Assembly (NCBI GenBank): GCA_910586965.1
Contig: CAJUMF010000001.1
Location: forward strand, 216,740-280,739
Source: an uncultured Dorea sp.
GTDB lineage: Bacteria; Bacillota; Clostridia; Lachnospirales; Lachnospiraceae
Direction: 5' to 3'
Length of the DNA stretch: 64,000 nt
Made by a program: the position numbers and the translations under genes. Below the pieces are notes generated by a model, which was not told the DNA's origin, ran no database searches, and saw only the letters and a program-made list of their open reading frames with translations. Positions 17,066 through 24,828 of this stretch are shown here, piece after piece (the stretch's first letter is position 1; each line of letters opens with the position of its first letter).

Positions 17066-17111
17066 CACGTCTTATATAGTAGTTCTTTTCGATACTACTA
17101 CATGAGACGTG
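17066..17111. repeat. Stem-loop after rfbB
   Basis: CACGTCT (17066-17072) pairs with AGACGTG (17105-17111), and inside it TAGTAGT (17077-17083) pairs with ACTACTA (17094-17100). No T-run follows, so a classical terminator is doubtful. It may be an mRNA 3'-end structure or the end of a small mobile repeat. Confidence 0.45.
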
Positions 17112-17154
17112 ATCGACTCCCCAAAATATATCGAGAAGAAAAGGAGTTATTACT

Positions 17155-17739
17155 ATGATTAAAAAAATTATCAGCATTTTTATGGCGGCAGCACTTTGCA
17201 TTGCGGCAATCGTTCCGTGTGCAGAAATCAAAGCCGCAGACACTCAGACAGAAGCAGAAGCTCAAAGTCTTGCCGCGAATTTAAATTATACATTCACATC
17301 TATTGATGATACCTCTGTATCTACTACAGCAGGTTCAGCGAAAGCTACCATTCTTATATTTGGCAGCACTACATGCGGCTATACGAAAAGAACGATACAA
17401 AGTATTTCAGGAAGTACATGGGTAAAAGAGCCCGATATACGAACAGTATTTGCAGAGGCAAATGGCGCAGCAAAAGAAGAGACTGCATCCTTTGCCCAAA
17501 TTTACGGATGTTCTTCAATTACATTCTGCTATGATGAAGGAGGAACTATATTTGAGGCTATGTGGAGTTATGCAAATGCGGGTTCTGCCTCTCCGCAAAC
17601 ATCAGTTAAACTACCGGTTATTGTATTGATTGATAGTAAAAATATGATTCAAAAAGTTATGATGAGACCTGATTCAGAAAAAGATATTATAACAGAAGTA
17701 AACCAATTTCTAGATACCGATCAACCAGGTTCGTCGTGA
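17155..17739 (+). CDS. Secreted thioredoxin-like protein
   Basis: The product is 194 residues with a signal peptide (KKIISIFMAAALCIAAIV, probable cleavage after the Ala-rich stretch near residue 28). The mature part has a thioredoxin-like order: strand ATILIFGSTTC, the active-site motif CGYT (one Cys in C-x-x-T form), and a cis-proline-type segment KLPVIVLID near residue 163. AAGGAG precedes the ATG. The single-Cys motif suggests a peroxiredoxin- or bacteriocin-immunity-like thioredoxin relative rather than a disulfide exchanger. The protein ends abruptly where a leucine-rich-repeat fragment begins in another frame, so it may once have been longer. Confidence 0.6.
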   Translation: MIKKIISIFMAAALCIAAIVPCAEIKAADTQTEAEAQSLAANLNYTFTSIDDTSVSTTAGSAKATILIFGSTTCGYTKRTIQSISGSTWVKEPDIRTVFAEANGAAKEETASFAQIYGCSSITFCYDEGGTIFEAMWSYANAGSASPQTSVKLPVIVLIDSKNMIQKVMMRPDSEKDIITEVNQFLDTDQPGSS

Positions 17740-18023
17740 CGAGCATTGCGCCCAATGCCTTCAAAGGAAACAAAAAATTAAAATCAGTCACCATCGACAA
17801 AAATATCAGGAAGATTGGTAAGAATACATTTTATGGATGTAAGAATCTGAAAAAGATTGTTATCCGCAGCAAGAATCTCACCAAAAAGAGTATCGGTAAA
17901 AATGCATTTAAGGGAATCCATTCAAAAGCAGTGGTCAAAGTACCGAAAAGCAAAGTGAAAAGCTATAAGACATTGTTCAAATCGAAAGGCATGGGCAAGA
18001 AAGTAAAAGTAAAAAAATTGTAA
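17736..18023 (+). pseudogene. BspA-type leucine-rich-repeat C-terminus, detached
   Basis: The frame from 17736 encodes about 95 residues with LRR_5-type repeats (IAPNAFKGNKKLKSVTI, IGKNTFYGCKNLKKIVI) and the Lys-rich end KSKGMGKKVKVKKL that closes many secreted clostridial LRR proteins. There is no signal peptide and no ribosome binding site, and it overlaps the stop of the preceding gene in a shifted frame. This is most simply the tail of a secreted repeat protein joined to, or frameshifted from, the thioredoxin-like gene. Confidence 0.6.
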
Positions 18024-18042
18024 TTATTTTCACAGATTTCTC

Positions 18043-18071
18043 TTGATTTTACGACATATCCATGATATTAT
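18043..18071 (+). promoter_or_regulatory. Promoter of the rplU operon
   Basis: TTGATT (18043-18048), a 17-bp spacer and TATTAT (18066-18071) lie about 100 bp before rplU, leaving room for a structured leader. Confidence 0.6.
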
Positions 18072-18170
18072 CTATGAGTATGCCGCACAACGAGGTTTAC
18101 AAGTTCTGCCATATTTTTCAAAGATTGGCAGGCACCGCAGTTGGCGAGTAATGATAATAGGAGGTGCCAT
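18072..18170 (+). ncRNA. Probable ribosomal protein L21 leader
   Basis: This roughly 95-nt untranslated region precedes rplU and contains GGCAGGCACCGCAGTTGGCG with pairing options to the upstream CTGCC. Its position, size and sequence recall the L21 leader of Firmicutes, through which the rplU-rpmA operon is thought to be autoregulated. I recognised it by context, not by a covariance model. Confidence 0.5.
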
Positions 18171-18479
18171 ATGTACGCAATTATAGCAACAGGTGGTAAA
18201 CAGTACAAAGTAGCAGAAGGCGATATCATTAAAGTAGAGAAGCTTGGTGCAGAGGCCGGAGAGACTTATACATTTGACCAGGTGCTTGCAGTAAGCGACA
18301 ACGGTCTTAAGGTTGGTGAGCCGACAGTTGCAGGAGCAACCGTTGAGGCGTCCGTAGTTGGAAACGGTAAAGGCAAAAAGGTTATCGTTTACAAATACAA
18401 AAGAAAAACCGGATACCATAAAAAGAACGGCCACAGACAACAGTATACAGCAGTTAAGATTGAAAAGATCAATGCTTAA
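18171..18479 (+). CDS. rplU: 50S ribosomal protein L21
   Basis: This 102-residue protein starts MYAIIATGGKQYKVAEGD and ends with the 23S rRNA-binding KYKRKTGYHKKNGHRQ block and YTAVKIEKI, all hallmarks of bL21. AGGAGG sits 9 bp before ATG 18171, which is therefore chosen over an upstream in-frame codon. It heads the operon rplU-prp-rpmA. Confidence 0.97.
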   Translation: MYAIIATGGKQYKVAEGDIIKVEKLGAEAGETYTFDQVLAVSDNGLKVGEPTVAGATVEASVVGNGKGKKVIVYKYKRKTGYHKKNGHRQQYTAVKIEKINA

Positions 18480-18494
18480 TTTGGAGTTTTGTCC

Positions 18495-18827
18495 ATGATT
18501 CATGTAACCATATACCAGAATAAAAGGAAAGAATATACCGGTTTCAAGACATACGGACACGCAGGATTCAGCGATGAAGGTCAGGATATCGTATGTGCGG
18601 CTGCATCCGTATTGATCATCAATACGGTGAATGCCATTGAAAAATTTACGGAAGACAGGACTTCACTGGTATCGGATGATGCCGAGGGAGTGATTGATTA
18701 TTCCTTGAAGGACAGACCTTCAAAGGAAGCGGAACTTTTGCTGGATACGATGGTTCTGGGTCTTACAGAGATGTCTGACGATGAGAACTATGCAGAATAT
18801 ATTGATTTAACATTCGAGGAGGTGTGA
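18495..18827 (+). CDS. prp: Ribosomal-processing cysteine protease Prp
   Basis: This 110-residue protein sits between rplU and rpmA, the fixed position of Prp in Firmicutes. The catalytic histidine lies in the TYGHAGFS motif and the cysteine in DIVCAAAS. Prp removes the N-terminal extension of L27 so that it can join the ribosome. The likely start is ATG 18495 after TTGGAG. It nearly abuts rpmA. The L27 substrate encoded next carries the matching cleavage site, which supports the role. Confidence 0.93.
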   Translation: MIHVTIYQNKRKEYTGFKTYGHAGFSDEGQDIVCAAASVLIINTVNAIEKFTEDRTSLVSDDAEGVIDYSLKDRPSKEAELLLDTMVLGLTEMSDDENYAEYIDLTFEEV

Positions 18828-18832
18828 CAACC

Positions 18833-19114
18833 ATGATGAAATTAAACCTTCAGTTTTTTGCTCATAAAAAAGGTGTTGGTTCTACAAAGAACGGACGTGA
18901 TTCCGAGTCTAAAAGACTTGGTGCCAAGAGAGCAGACGGACAGTTTGTAAAAGCCGGCAACATCCTTTACAGACAGCGCGGAACAAAGATTCACCCGGGT
19001 ATCAATGTGGGACGTGGCGGTGATGACACATTATTTGCACTTGTTGACGGTGTTGTGAGATTTGAAAGAAAAGGAAGAGATAAGAAACAGGTTTCTATCT
19101 ATCCGGTAGCTTAA
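18833..19114 (+). CDS. rpmA: 50S ribosomal protein L27 with Prp-cleaved leader
   Basis: The protein begins MMKLNLQFFAHKKGVGSTKN. The LNLQFFA stretch is the Firmicute extension cut by Prp after FFA, leaving the mature HKKG N-terminus that reaches into the peptidyl transferase centre. The rest (AKRADGQFV, GNILYRQRGTKIHPG) is standard bL27. GAGGAGG lies 10 bp before ATG 18833; a second ATG follows at 18836. Confidence 0.97.
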   Translation: MMKLNLQFFAHKKGVGSTKNGRDSESKRLGAKRADGQFVKAGNILYRQRGTKIHPGINVGRGGDDTLFALVDGVVRFERKGRDKKQVSIYPVA

Positions 19115-19134
19115 TTCATTTGGTTGAGCTTATG

Positions 19135-19184
19135 AGAGTGTTGCTTGATAACTGTTTGCAGTTATATGGTGACACTCTTTTTTC
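19135..19184 (+). terminator. Rho-independent terminator after rpmA
   Basis: AGAGTGT (19135-19141) pairs with ACACTCT (19172-19178), with an inner ATAACT/AGTTAT stem, followed by a run of T. It separates the ribosomal protein genes from obgE, perhaps with partial read-through. Confidence 0.75.
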
Positions 19185-19211
19185 AAATAATAAAAAGAAA
19201 GAGGATTTTTT

Positions 19212-20495
19212 ATGTTTGCAGACAGAGCAAAGATATTTATACGATCCGGCAAGGGCGGCGATGGACATGTAAGTTTTCGCCGAGAGCTTTATGTGCCTAA
19301 TGGCGGTCCCGACGGCGGTGACGGCGGACGCGGTGGCGACGTGATCTTTGAGGTGGACAAAGGACTGAATACACTTCAGGACTTCCGGCACAAAAGAAAG
19401 TTTGCCGCAAAGGACGGCGAGCCGGGAGGGAAGAGGAGATGTCATGGTGCAGATGCCGATGACATCATATTGAAAGTGCCGGAAGGTACGGTCATTAAAG
19501 AGGCGGAGTCTGACAAAGTGATTGCGGATATGTCTGGTGAAAATCACAGGCAGGTTGTTCTTAAAGGAGGCAAGGGCGGTCTTGGGAACCAGCACTTTGC
19601 GACTGCTACCATGCAGATTCCCAAATATGCCCAGCCAGGGCAGCCTGCGCAGGAACTCTGGGTTAAGTTAGAGCTTAAAGTAATTGCGGATGTAGGACTT
19701 ATTGGGTTCCCCAACGTTGGCAAATCTACATTCCTTTCCAGAGTAACGAATGCTCAGCCGAAAATAGCCAACTACCATTTTACAACGTTGAATCCCAATC
19801 TTGGGGTGGTGGACCTCGGCGAAGCCAAAGGTTTTGTTATTGCTGATATTCCCGGACTGATTGAAGGTGCGTCTGAGGGTGTCGGCTTGGGACATGAATT
19901 TTTACGGCATATCGAGCGTACAAAAATGATGATACACGTTGTAGATATTGCGGGAAGTGAAGGGCGCGATCCTGTTGATGATGTATATAAGATCAATCAG
20001 GAATTGGAAGCCTATAATCCGGATATTGCGTCCCGTCTGCAAGTGATTGCCGCGAATAAGACCGATCTCATCTTCGAGGGAGATGAAAGCCCGGTTGAGA
20101 GATTAAAAAATGAATTTGAGCCAAAAGGTATCAAAGTATTCCCAATATCTGGAGTAAGCGGTCAGGGTATGAAGGAGCTTTTGTATTATGTGTCCGAACA
20201 ATTATCGGCACTCGATCAGAAACCTGTTACCTTTGAGCAGGAATATTTCCCGGAAGATGAGCTTATCTATATCGACCTGCCATTTACGGTGGAGAAGGAT
20301 AAAGAGACTTATGTAGTCGAGGGCCCGAAGATTGAAAAGATGTTGGGATATACCAATCTTGATTCCGAGAAAGGTTTTGCATTTTTCCAGAAGTTTTTAA
20401 AAGATGCTGGGATACTTGACGAGCTTGAAGCTGCCGGCATTCAAGAAGGAGATACTGTGAGGATGTACGGCCTTCAGTTTGATTACTACAAATAA
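19212..20495 (+). CDS. obgE: GTPase Obg
   Basis: This 427-residue three-domain Obg protein has a glycine-rich OBG fold (about 1-158, GGKGGLGNQHFAT), a GTPase domain with G1 GFPNVGKST, G3 DIPGLIEGA and G4 NKTD, and a C-terminal OCT domain (about 345-427). It acts in late 50S assembly and stress signalling. Its place after rpmA and before yhbY is typical for Clostridia. Confidence 0.97.
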   Translation: MFADRAKIFIRSGKGGDGHVSFRRELYVPNGGPDGGDGGRGGDVIFEVDKGLNTLQDFRHKRKFAAKDGEPGGKRRCHGADADDIILKVPEGTVIKEAESDKVIADMSGENHRQVVLKGGKGGLGNQHFATATMQIPKYAQPGQPAQELWVKLELKVIADVGLIGFPNVGKSTFLSRVTNAQPKIANYHFTTLNPNLGVVDLGEAKGFVIADIPGLIEGASEGVGLGHEFLRHIERTKMMIHVVDIAGSEGRDPVDDVYKINQELEAYNPDIASRLQVIAANKTDLIFEGDESPVERLKNEFEPKGIKVFPISGVSGQGMKELLYYVSEQLSALDQKPVTFEQEYFPEDELIYIDLPFTVEKDKETYVVEGPKIEKMLGYTNLDSEKGFAFFQKFLKDAGILDELEAAGIQEGDTVRMYGLQFDYYK

Positions 20496-20521
20496 CTTGA
20501 CAAAGGAGTTTTTGAAAGATT

Positions 20522-20812
20522 ATGACGACAAAGCAGAGAGCATATTTAAAAAGCCTTGCCATGACGATGGAGCCTATTTTCCAGATCGGTAAGAGCAGCA
20601 TGACGCCGGAATTTACAAAAGCCATTGACGAGGCATTAGCGGCGAGAGAGCTGATCAAGATCAGTGTCCTTAAAAATTGTGCAGATGATCCAAAAGCGTT
20701 GGCCGAGCTCCTCGGAGAGCGCACTCACTCTCAGGTAGTCCAGGTGATCGGAAAAAGAATTGTCCTTTACCGTGAAGGGAAAGACAAAAACAAAAAAATC
20801 CAGTTACCATAA
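20522..20812 (+). CDS. yhbY: YhbY-type RNA-binding protein (CRM domain)
   Basis: This 96-residue protein contains a single CRM domain: PIFQIGKSSMTPEF, the helix ALAARELIKISVLKN and the closing VVQVIGKRIVLYRE. Such proteins bind pre-50S particles. AAGGAG precedes the ATG. The gene is tightly packed between obgE and nadD. Confidence 0.92.
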   Translation: MTTKQRAYLKSLAMTMEPIFQIGKSSMTPEFTKAIDEALAARELIKISVLKNCADDPKALAELLGERTHSQVVQVIGKRIVLYREGKDKNKKIQLP

Positions 20813-20827
20813 CAAGGAAAGTGCAAA

Positions 20828-21445
20828 ATGAAGATAGGAATTATGGGGGGTACGTTTGACCCAATTCACAATGGACACCTTGAAATTGCAAAAGCCGCAT
20901 TCAAACAATTTGATTTAGACAGGGTTTGGTTTATGCCCAACGGAAATCCGCCGCACAAGGCACTCGCCAGCATTGGCTCAAGCATAGAGAACCGTTTGCA
21001 GATGGTAGAACTTGCAATTGAAGAGTACCCAGGCTTTTGTCTCGAAGTATACGAAGCGCGAAAAAAGAGTATATCCTGTTCTTACAAAACGATGGAGCAT
21101 TTTACAAAAATATATCCGGCGGATGATTTTTACTTTATTATCGGGGCAGACTCTTTATTTGCTGTTGATAAATGGGTACATCCCGAAAGACTGTTTCCTA
21201 CATGTACCATACTTGCGGCTTACAGAAATAAGATGGATACAAAGGACAAGATGGAAGAGCAGATACATTACTTGCGGGAACGATATCATGCACAATGCGA
21301 ACTTCTCGTCTCTCCCCTTATAGATATTTCTTCCTCAAATCTGCGGAAATGGATAAAGGAAGGAAAGAGCATTAAGGGATTTGTTCCTGAAAAGGTAGAG
21401 GAATATATAAAAAAGGAATGTTTGTATGGATCTGAGAATCAATAA
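20828..21445 (+). CDS. nadD: Nicotinate-nucleotide adenylyltransferase
   Basis: This 205-residue nucleotidyltransferase has the (H/T)xGH-type motif GTFDPIHNGHL at residues 8-18 and the closing SSSNLRKWIKEGKS motif. It makes deamido-NAD from nicotinate mononucleotide. Its end overlaps yqeK by 20 bp. Confidence 0.95.
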   Translation: MKIGIMGGTFDPIHNGHLEIAKAAFKQFDLDRVWFMPNGNPPHKALASIGSSIENRLQMVELAIEEYPGFCLEVYEARKKSISCSYKTMEHFTKIYPADDFYFIIGADSLFAVDKWVHPERLFPTCTILAAYRNKMDTKDKMEEQIHYLRERYHAQCELLVSPLIDISSSNLRKWIKEGKSIKGFVPEKVEEYIKKECLYGSENQ

Positions 21446-22013
21446 AATCAATAAAAAACTACAAAAAAAACTTGATAAAGAGCGTTACGAACACACCCTT
21501 GGGGTGATGTATACAGCTTCGGCTTTAGCTATGTGCCATAATGCCAATATTGGACAGGCGCTGCTTGCAGGACTTTTACATGATTGTGCAAAGTGTATCC
21601 CAAATGATAAAAAAATTAAGCTGTGCCGGAAATACCATCTGGAAATATCAGACGTAGAGCAGAAAAATCCAAGTCTGCTCCACGCAAAACTCGGTGCATA
21701 TATAGCAAGAAAGAAGTATCATGTAGAAGATTACGAAGTACTTGGTGCAATTAAAAGTCATACTACCGGCAAACCCGCTATGACTCTTCTCGAAAAAATC
21801 ATCTATATCGCTGACTATATCGAACCCGGGAGAGTGGAACTACCCAATATGGCAGAGGTGCGGAGATTGGCGTTTGCCGACATTGATGAATGTCTGTACC
21901 GGATGCTTGAAGATTCTCTCATTTATTTGAAGAACAGGAATCTTCCGATTGATAAAATGACAGAAAAGACTTATCATTATTATAAAAAGAAATTAAAAGA
22001 GCAGGAGGAATAA
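21426..22013 (+). CDS. yqeK: YqeK HD-domain Ap4A hydrolase
   Basis: This 195-residue HD protein keeps the full metal set: H in YEHTLGV, the HD pair in LLHDCAK, H in IKSHTTG, and D in YIADYIEPGR. YqeK symmetrically hydrolyses diadenosine tetraphosphate to two ADP. It sits between nadD and rsfS, the usual Firmicute order. A Lys-rich N-terminal helix comes first. Confidence 0.92.
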   Translation: MDLRINKINKKLQKKLDKERYEHTLGVMYTASALAMCHNANIGQALLAGLLHDCAKCIPNDKKIKLCRKYHLEISDVEQKNPSLLHAKLGAYIARKKYHVEDYEVLGAIKSHTTGKPAMTLLEKIIYIADYIEPGRVELPNMAEVRRLAFADIDECLYRMLEDSLIYLKNRNLPIDKMTEKTYHYYKKKLKEQEE

Positions 22014-22014
22014 T

Positions 22015-22356
22015 ATGAATCAAGGAAAAGATATGGTCCGTATTATCTATGATGCCCTTACAGAAAAAAAGGGTGAGGAGATCAAAGTCATCGACATTTC
22101 TGAAATCTCGGTTATGTCAGATTACTTTGTTATCACAAACGGAACCAGCAACAGTCAAGTAGATGCTCTCGTAGAAAATGTTGAAGAGCAGATGCAAAAA
22201 GCCGGTTTTTCCCTAAAACAACGAGAGGGACAGCGGAGCGGTACATGGGTGCTTTTAGATTACGGAGACGTGATCGTCCACATATTTGATAAGGAGAACC
22301 GCTCATTTTACAATCTCGAACGCGTATGGAATGACGGAAAAACAGTTGTAATGTAA
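22015..22356 (+). CDS. rsfS: Ribosome silencing factor
   Basis: This 113-residue protein has the RsfS signature: DISEISVMSDYFVITNGTSNSQV and DYGDVIVHIFDKENRSFYNLERVW. It binds L14 and blocks subunit joining in starvation. It starts 2 bp after yqeK and closes the operon. Confidence 0.95.
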   Translation: MNQGKDMVRIIYDALTEKKGEEIKVIDISEISVMSDYFVITNGTSNSQVDALVENVEEQMQKAGFSLKQREGQRSGTWVLLDYGDVIVHIFDKENRSFYNLERVWNDGKTVVM

Positions 22357-22387
22357 ATAATCGGTCGCAATAATAATGCCTGAATCC

Positions 22388-22434
22388 CAAAGGCCATGTA
22401 TGACATGCTTTCATGTCAATACATGGCCTTTTTG
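22388..22434. terminator. Bidirectional terminator between rsfS and lexA
   Basis: AAAGGCCATGTAT pairs with ATACATGGCCTTT, and the inner TGACATG pairs with CATGTCA around a short loop, giving a stem of about 20 bp flanked by A and T runs. It serves the two convergent transcription units. Confidence 0.85.
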
Positions 22435-22469
22435 CAGACCTGTAAAACATGAGCAGCTCAGGGATCCTC

Positions 22470-23087
22470 CTACCTCATAAAACGGAATACACCAATCACT
22501 TTTCCTAAGACAGTACAGTATGGTACAACGATAGGATCCATCGTATCATTCTCCGGCTGCAGACGGATATGGTTGTCCTCTTTATAAAATGTCTTGACAG
22601 TGGCACCATCCTCAATCAATGCCACCACCATCTCTCCGTCGCTGGCAGCTTCGTGTTCTTCTACAAGGACAAGATCACCGTCAAATATACCGGCATTGAT
22701 CATACTTTCCCCTCGAACCTTTAGCATAAATGTCTGTCTGTTCGGCATATATTCCATAGGAATAGGGAAGTAGTTTTCTATATTCTGTTCTGCCAGAAGC
22801 GGCTCGCCTGCGGCAACGCGGCCTACAATCGGAACATTGACCATCTCACGGCGGATAAAATTAAAGTTATCATCCAGAATCTCAATCGCACGCGGCTTCG
22901 TAGGATCCCGTCTGATGTATCCCTTCTTCTCCAATGTCTCTAAATGGGAGTGGACAGAAGAAGTAGACTTCAAATGAACTGCCTCGCAAATATCCCTCAC
23001 TGCAGGCGGAAATCCCCGCTCTAAAATCTGTGACTTAATATATTCCAATATCTCAAGCTGTTTTGCGCTGATCTTATTCTGTGCCAT
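22470..23087 (-). CDS. lexA: LexA repressor
   Basis: This 205-residue protein has an N-terminal winged helix (ISAKQLEILEYI to STSSVHSHLETLEKKGYI), the self-cleavage site in VAAGEPLLAEQ, the catalytic serine in GESMINAGIFDGD and the lysine in GATVKTFYKE. It represses SOS genes until RecA filaments trigger its self-cleavage. ATG 23087 is chosen because GGGAGG precedes it; an upstream in-frame codon lacks this. It is divergent from a yneA-like gene, as in Bacillus. Confidence 0.96.
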   Translation of the reverse strand: MAQNKISAKQLEILEYIKSQILERGFPPAVRDICEAVHLKSTSSVHSHLETLEKKGYIRRDPTKPRAIEILDDNFNFIRREMVNVPIVGRVAAGEPLLAEQNIENYFPIPMEYMPNRQTFMLKVRGESMINAGIFDGDLVLVEEHEAASDGEMVVALIEDGATVKTFYKEDNHIRLQPENDTMDPIVVPYCTVLGKVIGVFRFMR

Positions 23088-23203
23088 ATATAATCCTCCC
23101 TTATAAAAAATAATTTTCTTAGATGAATATATCATAACACAGCATCAAAGAAAAAGCAAACAAATGTTTTAGAAAATATGTTCGAAATTTTTCTCATAAT
23201 CTA

Positions 23204-23232
23204 TTGACACAAGAACTTTTGTTCTGTATAAT
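23204..23232 (+). promoter_or_regulatory. Consensus promoter of the yneA-like gene
   Basis: A perfect TTGACA (23204-23209), a 17-bp spacer and a perfect TATAAT (23227-23232). An SOS box fills the spacer, so LexA binding would block polymerase directly. This fits a strong, fully repressed damage-response promoter. Confidence 0.9.
23213..23224. promoter_or_regulatory. SOS box 1 (LexA operator)
   Basis: GAACTTTTGTTC is a perfect palindrome matching the Gram-positive consensus GAAC-N4-GTTC. It lies between the -35 and -10 of the yneA-like promoter. Confidence 0.92.
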
Positions 23233-23241
23233 GCAAAAAAA

Positions 23242-23253
23242 GAACAAAAGTTC
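23242..23253. promoter_or_regulatory. SOS box 2 (LexA operator)
   Basis: GAACAAAAGTTC is a second perfect SOS palindrome, 29 bp downstream of the first (nearly three helical turns), over the expected transcription start. The two boxes could bind LexA dimers cooperatively. Confidence 0.9.
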
Positions 23254-23280
23254 GGCGATGGATACAGGAGGTCAGAAAAG

Positions 23281-23586
23281 ATGAAAAAGAGAAATTTACG
23301 AAAAATCTGTTTTATTATAATTATTATTTTCAGCATTACTTTTAGCAGCAATTATGTAAAAGCCCGTGACTGTGATCCTCCGGACTCTCCGGAGGCGAAC
23401 TATGAAAAACATTACAAAAGCATCATGATCGAATACGGCGATACGCTGTGGGAAATCGCTGCACAATATAGAGATACCGATCATGAATCGATCCGTGATT
23501 ACATAGATGAACTCATGGCAATTAATAATTTAGATACAGATCAGATACATGCAGGACAGTATTTGGCAGTTCCTTATTATGAATAA
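23281..23586 (+). CDS. yneA: YneA-like SOS cell-division suppressor with LysM domain
   Basis: This 101-residue protein has an N-terminal hydrophobic segment (about 10-25) and a C-terminal LysM domain (about 55-99: YGDTLWEIAAQY, DELMAINNLDTDQI, AGQYLAVP). YneA delays division during DNA damage in Bacillus and sits divergent from lexA there. The gene order, two SOS boxes, size and topology all match. Similarity outside LysM is low, so the role rests on context. AGGAGG precedes the ATG. Confidence 0.82.
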   Translation: MKKRNLRKICFIIIIIFSITFSSNYVKARDCDPPDSPEANYEKHYKSIMIEYGDTLWEIAAQYRDTDHESIRDYIDELMAINNLDTDQIHAGQYLAVPYYE

Positions 23587-23602
23587 CACGCCAAATATCA
23601 TT

Positions 23603-23622
23603 GTGGTACTAAATAGTACCAC
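23603..23622. repeat. Perfect 8-bp palindrome between yneA and the recombinase
   Basis: GTGGTACT (23603-23610), loop AAAT, AGTACCAC (23615-23622). No T-run follows. It may end the yneA transcript or be an operator of a regulator recognising GGTACT half-sites. Confidence 0.5.
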
Positions 23623-23673
23623 TAAATGTCATAAATATATCTATACGTAAAATACTGATTTTTCCAAAAGATG

Positions 23674-23702
23674 TAGACAAAAAGGCTATGTTATGATACA
23701 AT
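23674..23702 (+). promoter_or_regulatory. Promoter of the tyrosine recombinase gene
   Basis: TAGACA, 17-bp spacer, TACAAT, 34 bp before the ATG; AAGGAAGGG serves as ribosome site. Confidence 0.5.
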
Positions 23703-23736
23703 CAGCTATGCATCAATTAAAAAGGAAGGGATTTAT

Positions 23737-24798
23737 ATGGCAAAGCCACGTACATATCACGAACAGACAAACATAGATTATACATTGCGGCTCAGAGATA
23801 TATTGAGGACGCTTCCGCCGTTTACCCATGATTTTTTTCGAGCCATTGAGCCTACATCATCTATAAGAACGAGGATGAATTACGCTTACGATATACGTGT
23901 ATTTTATCATTATCTGATGGAGAACAATCCGGTTTATAGCCGTTATGCTGTCCAGCAATTTACAGCAGCGGATCTGGAACGCTTACAGCCTGTAGATATC
24001 GAGGAATACATGGAATATCTAAAGGTCTATAAGCGCGATGATGATGAGACTATGGTGAACGGTGAAAAAGGTCTTGCGAGAAAGATGTCTGCGCTGCGGA
24101 CATTTTACGGATACTATTACAAGAGACAGATGATTTCCAGCAACCCGACGCTTCTTGTAGAGATGCCCAAGATTCACGAGAAAGCGATCATACGGCTGGA
24201 TGCAGATGAAGTTTCTATGCTTTTGGATTTTGTAGAGTCGGCAGGTGATAAGCTCACCGGGCAGTCTCTTACTTATTACAATAAGACGAAGTCACGAGAT
24301 CTGGCGATTCTCACATTGCTTTTAGGGACAGGCATTCGTGTATCTGAATGTGTTGGACTGGATTTGAACCACGTAGATTTTAAAAATAATGGAATTACGG
24401 TGACACGCAAAGGCGGGAATCAGATGGTTGTCTATTTCGGTGATGAAGTTGCCCATGCATTGAGCCAATACATTGAAGGAGACCGGAAAGCTGTCACTCC
24501 TCTACCTGGTCATGAGAATGCCCTCTTTTTGTCCACGAGGCGGCGGCGCATGGGAGTGCAGGCAGTTGAAAACATGGTTAAAAAATATGCAAAGCAAGTG
24601 ACTCCCAATAAAATAATCACACCGCACAAGCTGCGCAGCACCTATGGTACGTCTCTTTACAAAGAAACAGGGGATATTTACCTGGTAGCAGATGTCCTTG
24701 GACATAAGGACGTGAACACTACAAAGAAGCATTATGCGGCAATTGATGAAGACAGACGGCGTATGGCTGCATCTGCAGTAAAGCTCAGAGAACCATAA
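23737..24798 (+). CDS. Tyrosine recombinase, XerC/D/S type
   Basis: This 353-residue protein has an N-terminal SAM-like core-binding domain (about 35-140) and a catalytic domain with the complete set: R in GTGIRVSEC, K in TRKGG, H-x-x-R in PHKLRSTYG, H in LGHKDVNTT and Y in KKHYAAID. Its length and long N-terminus resemble the single-recombinase XerS type more than the roughly 300-residue XerC/D. There is no phage or element gene nearby, so a housekeeping chromosome-dimer role is plausible. No dif-like site was identified. Confidence 0.8.
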   Translation: MAKPRTYHEQTNIDYTLRLRDILRTLPPFTHDFFRAIEPTSSIRTRMNYAYDIRVFYHYLMENNPVYSRYAVQQFTAADLERLQPVDIEEYMEYLKVYKRDDDETMVNGEKGLARKMSALRTFYGYYYKRQMISSNPTLLVEMPKIHEKAIIRLDADEVSMLLDFVESAGDKLTGQSLTYYNKTKSRDLAILTLLLGTGIRVSECVGLDLNHVDFKNNGITVTRKGGNQMVVYFGDEVAHALSQYIEGDRKAVTPLPGHENALFLSTRRRRMGVQAVENMVKKYAKQVTPNKIITPHKLRSTYGTSLYKETGDIYLVADVLGHKDVNTTKKHYAAIDEDRRRMAASAVKLREP

Positions 24799-24828
24799 TG
24801 TATTTTAACAGAAAGGCGGCAAAAAATT

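Noticed and set aside
18072..18560. Minus-strand gene opposite rplU
   Set aside because: Shadow of rplU and its leader.
23737..24798. Tyrosine recombinase as integrase of the accessory island
   Set aside because: It lies about 9 kb beyond the island's right edge, past the rplU operon and lexA, all core genes. No att-like direct repeat was seen at the island ends.
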